From Ceratodon purpureus (lineage: Eukaryota; Streptophyta; Bryopsida; Pseudoditrichales; Ditrichaceae): 64,000 nt of DNA. Made by a program: the position numbers and the translations under genes. The notes under the pieces were generated by a model. It was not told where the DNA came from, searched no databases, and was given only the letters and a program-made list of their open reading frames with translations. Shown piece after piece: positions 10,301-23,902 of this stretch; position 1 is the first letter of the stretch, and each line of letters opens with the position of its first letter. The stretch lies in the NCBI GenBank assembly GCA_014871385.1, contig CM026427.1, positions 3,914,988 through 3,978,987 on the forward strand, written 5' to 3'.

Positions 10301-13300
10301 TGTATATAGATGAAACGATATTTAGTCCATATGAGCAGAACTTCACTGTACAAGTTACTGTACAGTTGATTGGCCTCAAAAGTAGTACAATATTGGACTT
10401 CAGAGCATCCAAACCTAAAAACATGAATAAAGAATATTCAATGCCACAAATGAAATTCTTTCTGCCAATTCGAAAACCGCGTGACAACTGTGCGAGCAGA
10501 AATAGACTTTAAAGACCTGGTCATCCTTCTCAACTGCTTTCCTTTGGTCTGTGATGCAAAAATGCCTACTTCAATGAGGAACTAAGACAGAGTGATCGTA
10601 CGCCAGAATCTACCATAAGAATTCTACACATCACATGACAAACTAACCACCTTAGATGGCACGTATGAAAGTAATACCTGTCGACTAGCCAGAGCACACC
10701 GTCCCTCACACCCACCACAACAAGAGGTCCAACAGGACGTTTTTGCTCTGGAGGCAGCCTGGAAACTGCAACATTAACACCTCCTCCGGCAACAACAGGC
10801 TCATTATTTACTCTGCCTCCTTCCAAATCTTTCAGTGGATTAGGGGCTTCTCCTTCAGTTTTCGATATCTTCGGCATTGAAACGAAAGGGGGTACTGAGG
10901 GAGCAGTTTGGAATGAAGCAAGCCTCACCACCTGTAACATTGGAGGCCGCAAAGCCATTCTATCCACAATACTAACTGCTTTAGGACCCTCGACAGTTAG
11001 CAACGCCAACTCATTATTCGTTACACTCGCCTGAGCCCTCATTGCCTTCTCTTCTGCCCTTCTCTTTTTTCTTTCGAGATCAAGGGCACTCACACCCGCG
11101 TCCACAAACACACACCTGCCAAGCCATTCAAATCAGAATAAATAAATAAAACAAGGACTCAATTCATTCAAAAACCATGAGATGATAAATATGGAGGAAG
11201 TTTAGAACAAACCAAGAAGAATCACAATAATATTTTATCCACAATCCTACTGAAACAAAATTTGAATAATAGCCTATGATCGAAAGGATCCAGACAGGAA
11301 ATCCAAAAGTAGTTCTAGACAAGCAAAAGCCGACAGAGTGATCAGGCACAACCCATTTGACCATTTCATTGAAAAAATAAACAAGCGAGAGACCTCCAAA
11401 AAAACTCAGACGGAAGTCAACAAATCAGAAGGCGCTTACTCTATTGTTGTGGGTGTGGCCAAGAAGAGCTGGCGACGGTGCCATATTCCACCTGTTGCAG
11501 ATCCAATTGCCACGTTTCCTAGGTACTGGTACTGTGGGCGCAGAGATGAAATGACGATGTATTTCTGATAAGCAAGTGCACAATACTCCACCGTCTGGTC
11601 CCAAGCACTCCATTCAGGTTGTGGCATCATCCCACTCACGGGCTTGAAAGTCTCCCAGCTGCAAGTGAAGCACATCCCCACATCAGTCTAAGCTGGGCAA
11701 CAAAACTATAACAAACTCGTAAAATATCAATTAGAAAGTTTAAGGAAATCATAATATTCCAATTAGTGCAGTTAACTGACATCCAAGCTTGCATACTAAA
11801 ATGACTAAGCTAAGAGCAGTAATGAGCGTTTGAACATAGAGGATAAGAAGGAATATTATCAAACTAAGAGGAGATATTCCTGAAATTCAGAGAGAGACAA
11901 TCAGTTTTCTGAACAGAAAGTGAAAATCGGACATAGGTGCACTGTAGGAAATAGCAAGTATCACAGAAGACGATTGACATTATTACTTTGCAAATTGATC
12001 ATTACTTTCCAGCATGAATATCTACTAGAACATACCTGTAAAGCTGAAAGTTTGACGGTGCTTCAGTAATTTTGCTAGTGGCTACAGTTGCATCTTCAAA
12101 CGTGCCACTTGATCCTGTTGCAGCTGCTGAAAGTCCCAAATTAATAGTGCTGGTTTTCCTTGGCATCTTGTATGCAACCCCCAGCAATGCACCTCCTTGC
12201 AATCCTGTAACCTGGTGGGGAAAGTATATTCAAATAGGGAAGTACTGAACACATAATTCGAGAACCACAAGCAGGAATTATCGTAATGAGCCTTTTGGCC
12301 CACCCTGATCATCAATGGTTACACAAACTTGCAAGAGAAGAAGGCCAGATATACAGTAAAATAGCCTACACAAACATGAAGGTCAATAAACTCACTGGCT
12401 CAGCTCGCTTATCAATAGATTTAGTCAAAAGATTCACGCTCCCATCGTCGAAGATGATACGTATCTGCACTGTAGCAGCTGCAGCAGCTGCCGCAGCAAC
12501 AGCTTGAGCCTGGGCAGCTGCAGCAGCTGCTTCTTTTGCTTTCCTTGACGAACCACCTTTGGGAGGGGGAGGTGGCCTCGGAACTGGAAAGGACTCGATC
12601 AATGCAAAACGCTCTTTGCAGGTGTCCCATGCAAAATGACGAGCAGATCCAGAGTCGATCAGCTGCCAATCAGCGGTTCTATAGACAGCGTATGATGAAG
12701 CATCTGGCCATACGACTGATACGTATCTGCCGTTCAGTGACAAAGACTTAAGTGGTCAGTCTGAGATCTCCCATGCATTCATTATGTTCCGTGAACAAGT
12801 GTTTACATTTGCTGATTCAAAACTTGACGAAGTTTTGAATTTAAAGGACAGCAGGACTTCGAAATCATAAAAAAAAAAGATTCCTTCTAGAATCTAGGAA
12901 GGCCAATTACATCAAATTGAAGGCATGCTAATTGTCAATACACATGCTAGGAAAGTGCACTTACTTTCCAGAATAACTAGTGGAGAGAACAGAATATGAG
13001 TCGTGACTAGCGGCCGTGACTTTCTTACGGATCTGCTTTACCTGCACAGTCCATCACGGTGGCTTAGTGGGTACCCAAAAGGACGTGCTTACGAGCATTG
13101 ATTGCAATGCCAAACCCATAAAGAATATGAACACGTTTTCCAAGTCATTCATATTCTCTGATCACAGCCAATTCGATATGTGCTACTTTCAGGAAACTGC
13201 CTCCTTCCAATTAACATCTGGAAACACGAAATCGACAATAAAGTCTTCAGTAATAAATCGTACCTGCATTTGTGGCGTCTCCGGCGTTTCGTTTCGTGGA

Positions 13301-16300
13301 CGACCGTTGAGCTCAATTAAAACACCAGTATTCGAGACAGTGGGGTTTGTTGGTGCGGCGAGCTGAAAGGAAAGTAGTTTTATCTCTTTCTCACTGGCGA
13401 ATGCAACGGAATGTTCTTTACCACCAGGTGGGGTAACAAGAGGTACAGCAGCTGGCAGAGCCCTTGCATCAAATTCACTGAGTATGACCCCAAAATTCGT
13501 TCCACTTGCAACTAAATGAGGTTGCAAGGGATGCACAGCCATACAGTAAGCCTGAATTGCAAAACAAATCAACCATCGTGAGTTCATATAGCTGTTAAAA
13601 GGAAAAACGGAGTGTTTAGTAGCAACACTTCTAGTACACAATGTATCCCCGAACAAAGGTAGAAAAGCAAACTGGAAAAAAATGAAAAAATAAAAAAGGA
13701 AATGTAACAAGATGATTGATGAGCAAAATATTTCCTGTGGAGTAGAAAAGCAGAACTCAAAGGACACCATAGAAAGGTGAAGTGCGTAGCATAAAAAGGA
13801 ACAGAACCTTCAGTTTTTTGCCAGACTGGAGCAATGCTGCGGGTACTTGTGATGTTAAATCGCAAAGTGGTCTCGTTGTAGCTCCATATGCTGAATGCTC
13901 TATGGCCCTGACAAACAAACCAAGAAATACATCGCAATTAAGTCATGTGCAGATTCATTCCTCCGACAATAATTCGAGTATTCGCAGGTTTCAGATTCCG
14001 TAGGAAAATATCATGTAAACTAATTTGTCAACCATGTATTTGATTCAAATAAAAACAATGTTCTTACCAGATATGAGGATCTTTGACACAAACAAGAAGA
14101 TCTAAGTTGGGAACGCGGGGATGACACCAGGATGCAACACTATGGCAAGCCAACTTTGAAACTGGCTTGATGCGACGCAATTCCTGCACAATTCAAAGTA
14201 GATTATGTAAGAGCTACCCAACACCCAATCCTCCACCCCAAATTACTCGCGCACTGCTCCAAGACAAGCCTGACCACAACATGAAACTCTACATAGAAAT
14301 AGGTCTTGTAAAAACTTTGCAATGACGAACAACCAAAAATCTGTTCCAAAATAAACCATAGTGCAACCCAAATTCTTCCATTTAGATACAATCAGGGGCA
14401 TACTGTATGCAGCAACCTAGTCAGGAGACTTACTTTGAAGGATTGTGTATCCCAGATTGCTAACGTCTTGTCAGCCCCAATGCTAATAAGTTGAGGAGGA
14501 CCTTCCTGAACCCTGGCAAGCTCTAGTGCATAAACCCCTTCTTTATGAGCCTGCACCCTCGATACGATGATCCCGCCTTAGAACATTCTAGTCATCTTGA
14601 CCAGGGTAATTAAGTGAGAAAGATAATAGCAGAACTAAATGTCCCTGATCTCACACCAAATCAGATTGCAGAGACTGAGTACAAAAACAAACAACCTTGA
14701 CTGAGAGCTTGGGCGTGAGCTCCCTTGTGGCCTGGGGACCATCTACATTCCACAAACTCAATGTCCCATCGTTGCCTCCAGAAACTAACATAATCTGCAT
14801 AACACAGCAAAACCAAGGTCAGATGTCTCTACACAGTCACCCAGAAAACTATATTATGGATATTCCCTAAGGAAAGACCAACAAAAACATGTATTCTGAA
14901 GCATGATATAATCGTGAGAAATATAAAATAAGATAAGTACCTCGCCAGAAGAGGCCTGGAATGTCAGTAAGCATGAAACGGGGCCTTTGTGGCCACTAAC
15001 ATATCGCCGCACAAGCTGTCACAAAAGTTAACAAGCATCAGTCTTCCCAACTTAGAAACAAACATCCCTTAAATTGGTATTGTTTTAGGAAAACAGTATG
15101 GAAATAAGAGAAAAAAATACAAGGAGTGAATAGGTTACGATACACAACAGAATGGAGAAGTGAGAACCTGCCACAGTGTCATAGAAAGAACCCTGATAAC
15201 CCCATCTGAACAGCCAAATGCAGCAATGGGGCCTTCCACAACACCTGATCGCGGTAAGAATGCTACACTGGAATTCCGCAGTGCAAAGGTGTCAGATCAA
15301 GTCTCAGCATGTCCCATTGGGTTTAAAGAATTGAGGTAACTCATTACGCTAAACTAATACGTAAGAAAATGCAATTTGTATCCAGGACGTTACCAAAGGG
15401 GAGACTTGCTGTCGAATACGGTCCTAGGGACATCACGAGCACGCATGCTCACTAAATCCAGAAAAATGACTTTATTCTCGCAACACACAACCAAGAAATG
15501 TCGGCCTTTAATCGTCATGTGGCCTCCCCCAATCGGTGGTTGCTGGTTGCCGGCAGTTATGGAGAGTTCCCCTGCGGCTGACCGGCTCATCCATGCTTGC
15601 CAGAATCGAACATCATCGTCATAAAAGGTGACATGCTTCACACTGCACCACCATACAAAGAAACATCACAGCTCCGATACCAAAACTTCTCCAGCCCTCA
15701 CTAGAGTCGCCATTACAGAAATGAGAATGTTCGCTAAGATGCAAAATTACTGAAGAAAGTCCCATCTATCAACAGCACGCTGCTAGCAACGAGTCACTGC
15801 CCCAAGGACCATGAGTTAATGGATATCAATAAGAAGACGACTAACCTTCCTCCCCGAATGGCCTCGGTACCTGATTTTGATTTCGCTTCTGAAATAACCC
15901 AACACAAGCCCCATCAAAACATTAACCAATAAGAATGTAATTGCAATCATCCTACTTACACCCTACTCATGGCTCGAAGTACTCCACAATTGATAGAGAA
16001 CATTTTCAGGAAATCGAACAAGTAAAATTTCCTAAAAGAGTGGATGCCAGTAAGAAGCAGTACCAGCTTCGCCTTCAGCGAGCTTTTGAAGCTGTGCTCC
16101 AACCAAACGACGTTCATCGACCCCTTTCACGTTCACCTCGTAAACGACCTATATCCATACCATCACTCCAGACATCAATTCACATCAACCTGGACACTCT
16201 TTGCCAAACCTCCCAGCTGATGCTGCACGAACACTCTCTAATGCCATAACCTAAAACGCAGGACAAAAGCATGCCAAAGGCACTCAAGCACTAATCACTG

Positions 16301-16988
16301 ACCAAGAATCCATGGTCTAATCCACCTGAAGACAACTTAAACGAACACCCGTTTCCTTAGTAGAACCTAAATCCACATCCCTAGCCAGCTGAAGTACTAA
16401 TTACACTGATCATGCCGACCAAAGAAGGATCAACCATCTCAATTAATGATTAAGCTGGATGTATAATTCATGATCGGATCCATGAGTAGAGCTCATCCTA
16501 CATAGCTGCAAAATAGCCGGCTACTAGAAAATCCCTACATGTTGAAATTCCCAGATTGAACCAAACATGAAAATCCCAGACTGAACTAAAATCCAGCATC
16601 ATATTAAACCAGTTTATGGATACAGCTTCAAGTGAGTAACAATCCACGGACCAGGTCGTAACCTAAAAACGAGCTCCAAATGGAACAGATTGCCGAACCA
16701 ACCTCCTCATAAAATGCACAAGGCGATTCCCCTACTCCAAACTAACTAGATGCAAATGTCAGGCTCCCATCACTCATCTCTCATCTCCAACTCCCCAGCT
16801 GCCTCCCAACAACCCCAAAAAACGCCCAAAACTTCCAAAACCTAGAAGAGACGCACCTGGCGATGCTCCCAGTCCCAGACGACGACATTATCACTGGCAT
16901 CCGCGGTGACGAGCCAAGGGTACGTCGGATGCAGCAGCAGCTTCACGACCTTGTCCTGCGTGGGACGAAACGCCCGAAGCCTCAACAT
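7351..16988 (-). CDS. TWD40-2: TWD40-2-like subunit of the TPLATE/TSET endocytic complex
   Basis: The TPLATE complex is an adaptor for clathrin-mediated endocytosis at the plant plasma membrane. Exons (descending): 16988-16857, 16148-16064, 15888-15846, 15642-15394, 15267-15168, 15015-14941, 14794-14696, 14550-14434, 14183-14068, 13907-13808, 13551-13264, 13041-12965, 12726-12396, 12211-12036, 11658-11440, 11115-10678, 10299-10207, 10008-9907, 9610-9250, 8917-8780, 8478-7351. They total 4467 nt, or 1488 aa, in frame throughout. The start MLRLRAF, WD40 propeller motifs (LVTADASDNVVVWDW, SIGADKTLAIWD), the Ala-rich KEAAAAAAQ stretch and the helical solenoid (LEFDLAMQSGDLKRAL, FLDLIDAADAT) match remembered At5g24710. 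The last exon encodes a Pro/Ala-rich tail of about 300 residues with internal repeats. An upstream in-frame Met at 17033 is less likely, because homologues begin at MLRLRAF. Confidence 0.93.
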
Positions 16989-17033
16989 TGTGACCCAAGT
17001 CTCCTGCTCACATCCCTGCCACCATCCACCCAA

Positions 17034-17390
17034 CCCACATTTTTCTCACATCAAACCTCTGCGCCAAACCCCGCCAATCTCACACCAACCTCACAACACG
17101 CGCAATCAAACCCTCCAAACCTGGAAGATGAGTCCCGAGTGCCCCTGCGCGCGATCCGCCTCGTCTCAACCCCGTCGCAGGCTCCGAGTGCGCTGCGAGG
17201 GCCTCAATCTGGAGCTGTGGGGGCTCGTTTCGGGTGGGATCAAAGCGGGGGGCGTTGTGGGCGGGCAGTGGGGGTGGCGATCTGCAGGAGAGGAGTGCAA
17301 TCGGCGTGGCGATGGTGAGACCCAGCTCCGCAAACTCGCTCGAAGCGGCCTCGAGCACTCTCCTGACCCGCTCCTGCGCTCCTGCGCTTG
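17034..17390. other. TWD40-2 upstream region
   Basis: GC-rich stretch directly upstream of the TWD40-2 start, probably its promoter and 5' UTR. Several overlapping open frames on both strands (to about 90-150 aa) reflect base composition and show no domain. Confidence 0.45.
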
Positions 17391-17407
17391 TTTCTCGTCC
17401 ATCATGC

Positions 17408-17600
17408 CAAGTTTCGTCTCTGTTTCGTTCGACGGTCGTTCTGGTTTCGTCCTGGATTCGTTCGACGTTCGTTTTAGCTTCGTTCGACGGTCGTTCTGGT
17501 TTCGTCCTGGCTCTGTTCGACGTTCGTTTTCGCTTCGTTTGACGGTCGTTTTGGTTTCGTCCTGGCTTCGTTCGAAGGTTGTTTTGGCTTTGTTTTGTAC
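17408..17600. repeat. Degenerate tandem repeat (TTCGTTCGACGGTCG type)
   Basis: Repeated blocks of TTCGTTCGACGGTCGTTCTG alternating with GGTTTCGTCCTGG and TTCGACGTTCGTTTT give a diverged array of roughly 50-60 base periodicity. The same motif family resumes weakly after the inserted element at 17608-17861. Confidence 0.75.
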
Positions 17601-17607
17601 AACCGTG

Positions 17608-17861
17608 GCTTACTAGCAGCTTCGTCCAAAAATAATTCTAAAAATAGAAAACAAAAAAATTAGAAAATTATGAAATCAAAAAAACGAAATCATAATAAAT
17701 TATTTCTTGAAGTACTTTGTTGGTTCTAAGCCATTTAAGGTCATTTTTATTGATTTTTGGCTAAAAAACAAAAATAGAGGAATTCGGTTTCCAAGAGACG
17801 AATTCCATTTTTTCAAAATAATTAAATATTCGAAGGTGCACGGACGAAGCTGCTAGTAGGC
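17608..17861. mobile_element. MITE-like element, 254 bp, with 20-bp terminal inverted repeats
   Basis: The left end GCTTACTAGCAGCTTCGTCC (17608-17627) is matched 19/20 by the reverse complement of 17842-17861. The interior is AT-rich and non-coding. It interrupts the TTCGTT-type tandem repeat. The size, the inverted ends and the lack of an ORF fit a non-autonomous DNA transposon; I could not fix the target-site duplication or superfamily. Confidence 0.65.
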
Positions 17862-18788
17862 TACAGTATCGTTTTGGCTTCCTTTGATGTTTGTTTGACT
17901 TTTGTTTTACGGTCATTTTGGCTTCTTTTTATGTTCGTTTCTATCTTGTTCTAATGATCGTTTTGGTTTTGATTGATGTTTGTTTATGTTACATTTGAAA
18001 GTTGTTTTGGGTGCGTTCAATAGTTCATCCAAATATTTTTTTGGTGTCTTATAATTGTCTTGAATCTTCACCTCTATGTTTGTCGACACTATATTTATTC
18101 CTTTTGTATTTTTCACCAACGTGTTTCTCATCTTTGTTTGTGTCTTAAATTTTCACGTTTGTATCTCTCACCTCTATGTTGTTTCAAGCTCTCAACTTTG
18201 TATGTCTTAAGCTTTCACCTCTTTGTTCATTTTAAAGCCTTCAACCTCTATGTTTCTCACCTTTATGTAGACTTAAGCTTTCACCTTTGTGTCTTTCTTC
18301 TTTGTGTCTCTTACCGTTGTATATGCATTATGGTCTTATATCTATGTCTTTCACCTTTATGTTGTCTCAAGGTTTTCCATCTACCCGTTGTGTATGAATT
18401 ATAGTATATCAACAATGATTGTTTGAACATTATCAATTTCAAATTTTGCTAATAGATGAATTAAATCAGAAGTGAAATTTTGCTAATAAATGAATTAATC
18501 AAAAGTGAAATTATCTTGAGATTTAAAGGTGGACAATCAAAGTGGGGGCAATGAAGTATAAATACAAAGAAAGATGCAAGTTACACATAAGAAAATCTTA
18601 ACAGATTCCGAACCAAACAAAAGGAGACAACAAGAAACCGACCAAGGAATTGATAATGTCGAACGTAAATACGAGCGCCAAGAGCGCTATTTAAACCAAA
18701 GATATTTAACACAACTTTATCCACCAAATAATCTTCACAACTATTCACAATTTCCGTTCCTAATTTGCAAAGCCTACACTACAAATCA
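17862..18788. other. Pyrimidine-rich intergenic spacer
   Basis: A CT/T-rich degenerate repeat (variants of TTCACCTTTGTGT and TCTCACCTCTATGTT) runs from about 18050 to 18380, followed by AT-rich sequence. Frames open here are low-complexity artefacts. The right edge abuts the LRR gene stop codon. Confidence 0.55.
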
Positions 18789-21700
18789 TTAACTCTGTCT
18801 TCGTGAAGTATTGACATTACCGAGGTTACTGGCAATTTCTACAGTCTTGGCTAGCGAAGAAGATATCCGCTTCACCATCCCGGGAAGAGCAGAAGAGGAC
18901 CGTTTTACACCGGAAGAGGATGATCTGTTGCTCATGAATGGTTGTGATAAGTTTCTTGCAAGCGACGATGGAGGAGCCGCAAGTTGTGAAGCAATATCTG
19001 TTTGGTAACCCCTTGCGTTCAGCAGCGGACCCTTCAAACCCACGGTCTCCTCTACATCATCTTCTGGATCAAGAATCACAATACGTCGTGATTTCTTCTG
19101 CTTCCGCTTGCGGGCACTGCCTCCAGAATTGGTCACCACGTCATCACTCTTTTGAGGAGACTGTACAGGTGACGATGATTCTTCAGCCATACTGACAGTC
19201 TTCCACTTTCCCTTCTCGTTCTTCCCAATTTCAGGTTCACTCATATCCGAGTACACAGGTGTGCTTGTTCCAGGATCTTCATCAATGTCCTTGATAGTTT
19301 GTGCCTTGTCAGCAGCAGCATGGAATTTAGATGTAAGCTCTTGAAAATCAATTTGCTTATCCACTACCGACAACGGGCTACTCGGGTCACTATTAGTCCT
19401 GTCTGATACGGAGTCTGCTTGATGATCATCAATAGAATCACTATCACCATCACTCGACGTGGATAAATCAAGTGGCAAACGAAGCATCTCGTTCACTAAG
19501 TTCTGCCGTCTGTGCATAAGAGCACTATCGTAATGAGGAGGAGAGGCCGGTAAGCCATCATCCTCATCCTCTCTCATTTGCAATGAACTCATACTAACAT
19601 CCACATTTTCAAAATCCTCCATATCAGACTTTGTCACGGTTTCCAGCACAAGTACAGCTTCTCGAAGGTCTTTAGGAACAGCTACATCCTCCAACCTTCT
19701 TCTAACCTCTTCTTTGCCTCGTCTCCTCCGTTGTGACCAACTCCCACTGTCACTGTTCCCCAGCATTTTGTCACCACCACCTGGACTGCGGCTCTCACTC
19801 TCCCAGAATCCAACAAGATCGTTCAGCCATGTACTCGAGCCTTCCCTTTTCATGTTTTCAATCTGTTGTATGAGCTGGGCTACCTCCGGGTCTACCTGCT
19901 CTCTCGCTTCTGATGCGCCTGGCGAGGAAATTTCAGGCTCTGCACCCGCTGCTTGCAAATCTTGTTGGGCGCTTTCAACTATTGCAGCTAGCTTGGAGGC
20001 ACCTGTGTCATCAATTGATGCCAATCGCGTGCTTTTCTTCTGCCATTCAAAACAGAGTGCAATCAGCTACATTCTCAGGGACAAATGTGTCACATAAAGG
20101 GCAATTTTCGAAACCCATCGCATTGTGTAGATAGGGTTAATACTGCGGATTTGATCAATAGCGATATCACCTCATATAATCATGTTTCGTTAAGATGACG
20201 TGCTTAGCTAAAACAGATTTCACAAAAAAATTACAAGAGTAGAAAGTCGACATACGAGGGTCGCATGTGCAGAATGTGCAGAATGCATATAACATACCTT
20301 GGGCGCTTGTCGAGATTGAGGAAGCAGAGCTTCAGAAGGTCCAGCATCGTAAAGTGGTACATCGGAACTCTTTGCAGGTACGTAAATACCGTAACTGGCT
20401 CGTTGCTTAATCCGTCGAGAAAGAATTCCACGCATGAACCAACTCTCCAGCTTCGTCATCGGTTTCCCATCCACTTCCAACTGTCACAAATAGAAAAAGC
20501 GGGAAGAAACTTAAGGTCACAAAACCCTTAATAGTGAGCATGATCGAAAGTCCTTCAGAAACTAAAAAAATAAAATGTAAAATAAGCATGAAACCGTTCG
20601 ATCCCTTGCCACGTTCCACAAGGATGAAACGAAATGCGGGTAAATCAACTACCTGTGTAGCTTTCAGAAACTTGGAATTTTCCCAAGCTGGCTTTCATGC
20701 CAGAAATAAGGTTGAATACCAAGACAAAGAAACAAAACCAGGCCAGCATAATCAAACAGTTACATTCTCCACCACGTAAAAGCTGCAATGACCCAAGCAC
20801 ATCCATACTAGACAGAAACACAGAAAAAATTCCCTACCTTACTTGGATTGTGAAAGTAGCTGAAAACTTCTTCACGATAGTGCGAGCTGACACTGATAGG
20901 GTTACCATTCAACCACAGGGATTGAAGAGCGGGCAGAAAGCCAAGAGCTTCCACCTCATGAAAGTTGGAAATTATGTTATGAGAAAGGTCCAGAGCTTCA
21001 AGAGAAAGAAGTGTCTCTATCCCACGTGTCGAAACGAGCGCGTTATTTCTCAAGACTAGCTTGGTGATGGTACCAACTACCTGCGTTGATTACAATCTCC
21101 AACTTAGACATAAAAATGTTGCAGGTGAACCCGCTTCCAAAAAACTCCAAAAAAATTCATATCGGATTCCAATCAAGCACGCGATGCATTCCATGCACTG
21201 CTTCATGAGCTGAAAGTACTATCAAGTACAAAAGGCGTCATACAATCAACATGAACAATAAAATCCCTTGAGAGGGTACTGTAGCCTTTAGATCGGGCCG
21301 TTCAGAATTTGCTACATGAGAAGAATGGCCAAATACATGAGACAAGTTTGAAACGAAGACTCCCACTGAATCAAATTCACCAGTGCCATCAACGTCATTC
21401 ATCTAGGGAATATAATTTGCAATTGATGAACCGTGACACTACCTGGCAATTGTCAATGCCAACACTCAAGCTTATAGCAAATACTTGAATAGAATCTCTT
21501 ACGTGCTGATTTTCTTGACGATGAAACTATCCAGCATGTAGGGCTCGGAAAGAAAGAAAAAACGATGTTTAACGCACCTGGTTCAATGACGCCACAGATG
21601 AAATGTGGTTGAATCCAAGGTCCAGGAACTTGAGCCGGGTGCACTTTTGAAGGTTTGCTACTTTGGCAAAATTATTTCTGCTAAGATCCAAGGCATCAAC

Positions 21701-23000
21701 AACAGGCAGAAGCTGCAAGGACTCATCCATCAAGGCTAACCCATTGCAAGGGCACGCTACAGCTGCGAGTCTGCTCCACTTCTGTGCAACATTTATCTCG
21801 ACGGTTTGCTCCGCAAAAATGTGCCTCAAAGCATTCTGCACGCCAAAAATGTCCATAGTCTTTATAGCTTCTCAATCAAGACAGGATCGAAACACAAAAC
21901 TCTTGAGAACTTTTCTAGGTTCTTAGCCCCTGCAAAGCAATATCCTCACATAACTCTCATCATCGACAGAATGATGAAAGAATTAATGAACCAGGATGCT
22001 CCACAGAGGAATTTCAAATGATTCCTCGCAGATATTGAGCCAGGACACCCAACAACACTCATTGAATTCTAAACCACCACTAAGGCCGTCTCAAGAAACG
22101 CTACATGCTCCTAACTACTCACCCGCAACACAGCTGCACTGAAGACCAAAAGCTCAACAGCACAAAAACCCCAGCCACAACGAAACTCTAAGCCTTGAAT
22201 CATTGCATGTATTCCAGCTGGTATCCAGTACCACATAAACAAGACTCTCATCACAGACCAGCACACAACGAGCAACAAAGTTTCTCTCCAAAAGAAAAAC
22301 CCCAAAGTGAGAACTTGACCTATTCCAAGCACAACTAAGAAACATTCCTCCAACAAAAATTGAAGAAATTAATCTCCATAGAAACGATTCACGAGCGACA
22401 AACAAACCAAAACATTAACCTAGAACAACAAAACCGCACCTAAAAACGAAATCCATAAGTCGTTGCTCCACAATTCGAAGATCTTGCATGCCAATTCCAC
22501 GGCAACAAATCCTCAAAACCTATCGAATTACGCTACACAGGATTAACCGGGACGCTTACGGCGGAATTGTGGCAGACGAGCTTCTCGAGAATCGGCCGCA
22601 ATTCAAGAAGGCCGCGAGCAGCCGAGGTCGACAAATCACACCCGCGAAGCTCCAGGCTCTTCAATTTGGAGAACGGCAGCAGAGTGATCGGGGTGGGGTC
22701 GCGCGCGGGCGCCGTCAGCACGGCGACGACCTGGAGCGAGCCGAGCAGGCGCAGCACGCGGCGCAGCTTCTCCAGGGCGCGGTGGTCGCCGAGGTCCGCG
22801 ACATAAGCCCGGAGGTAATCAACGGGTGCGCTCGAGCGCAGCTCCTCGAGCTCCTGCAGCGCCTCGAGGCGCGTCTGCACGTAATGCAGCCCCACGGGGT
22901 TGAGCTTGAGCACCAGCGTGCCATCCAGCAGGTTGCCCGCCTGCTGCTCGATGAAGCGCGCGAGCAGCTCCAGGTACCGGTCTCCCGTGACTATTGCCAT
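18789..23000 (-). CDS. STK11IP/LIP1-like leucine-rich-repeat protein
   Basis: Five exons: 23000-22560, 21835-21578, 21080-20838, 20480-20298 and 20039-18789. All are phase 0 and total 2376 nt, or 791 aa. The N-terminus (MAIVTGDRYLELLARFIEQQ, LDGTLVLKLNPVGLHYVQTR) matches the LIP1-type N-terminal domain of LKB1-interacting proteins as remembered from plant homologues. Leucine-rich repeats follow (LKSLELRGCDLS, VDALDLSRNNFAKV, LKFLDLGFNHISSV, LEALDLSHNIISNF, LQSLWLNGNPIS), roughly residues 85-310. The last exon encodes an acidic, Ser-rich, probably disordered tail of about 415 residues with a basic KRKQKKSRR patch. The role in plants is poorly defined; a protein-protein scaffold is likely. The start Met is strongly favoured, since homologues begin at the same residue. 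Confidence 0.9.
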
Positions 23001-23902
23001 TCATGCTGCTTCCTTCCGCCCTCCGCACATCCCCCGCAATTCTGCCCCTCCGACGACGCCTCCTCTGCTCCCTCCGCCTCAGCCCCCCTCCATCGCCACG
23101 CCCCTCGCACATCCCCGAGCGCGCTCCGCTGATGCTCCTGCTCTTCCGTCGTCTTCCGCCATAGCCACGCTCTCGCCATAGCCACGCCTTTCGTCTTCGA
23201 GTTCCTCTCCCTCTCCACGCCCAGGGTATCTACCAAGCACCATCACACCCCGGGCTTCAACATCCTCCGGGTGTCAACCTAGCCGGAGGATTAGATTGGT
23301 GACGTTGCCGCTAACTTTAGAGCGAACTATTCTAGCGACTATGATCCGGCTAGTTATGACGTCCGCCTAGGTATTCGAGCTCCCTCTCGATACCCGTGCT
23401 GTTGATGACGAATTTTCTCATTGATATCAATTTAGTTCGCTTGGCGGGTATCATTTCAGGTTTAGGGTCGTCTGACTTGGCCGCCAACTTTCGCAATGAT
23501 GTTTGCTTGTTGTTTTGTGATGTGAGTGGGCTTCACACTTGTGGAATGGCATCCCTTGGTTCCGTGTGGAGGTTGCTCATTGCTGGTTCATGTCATGTTG
23601 CCCACCAACCAGGAGTTTGCAAGAAGGAAAACGAATTGGCTAATGACTCAACTCCAAGTGGCAAGAGGATCATAGCAAGATGATATAACGAAATGATTCC
23701 TGAGAATCCTCTACCAATTTGTAGTGACAATGATAGGTAGGTAAGATCATGATACTTATTACCAATGCTAAACTGTACATTCTCTCTACAATGAATGTTT
23801 TACAACATCTACAAGCTTGAGTCTAGAACATCGCTGTACTCATACATATAACTTCATACATATAACTTCATTTGGTCTTGTACACAACTTGCAGCTGTTT
23901 GG
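23001..23902. other. Spacer between the LRR gene and the membrane-protein gene
   Basis: GC-rich on the left (probable promoter of the leftward LRR gene), then AT-richer sequence that probably holds the 3' UTR of the membrane-protein gene. No gene is supported; the frame at 23396-23683 has no recognisable domain. Confidence 0.5.

Noticed and set aside
22488-23132. Plus-strand 214-aa frame
   Set aside because: Antisense shadow of the GC-rich first exon of the LRR gene, whose protein is clearly conserved.
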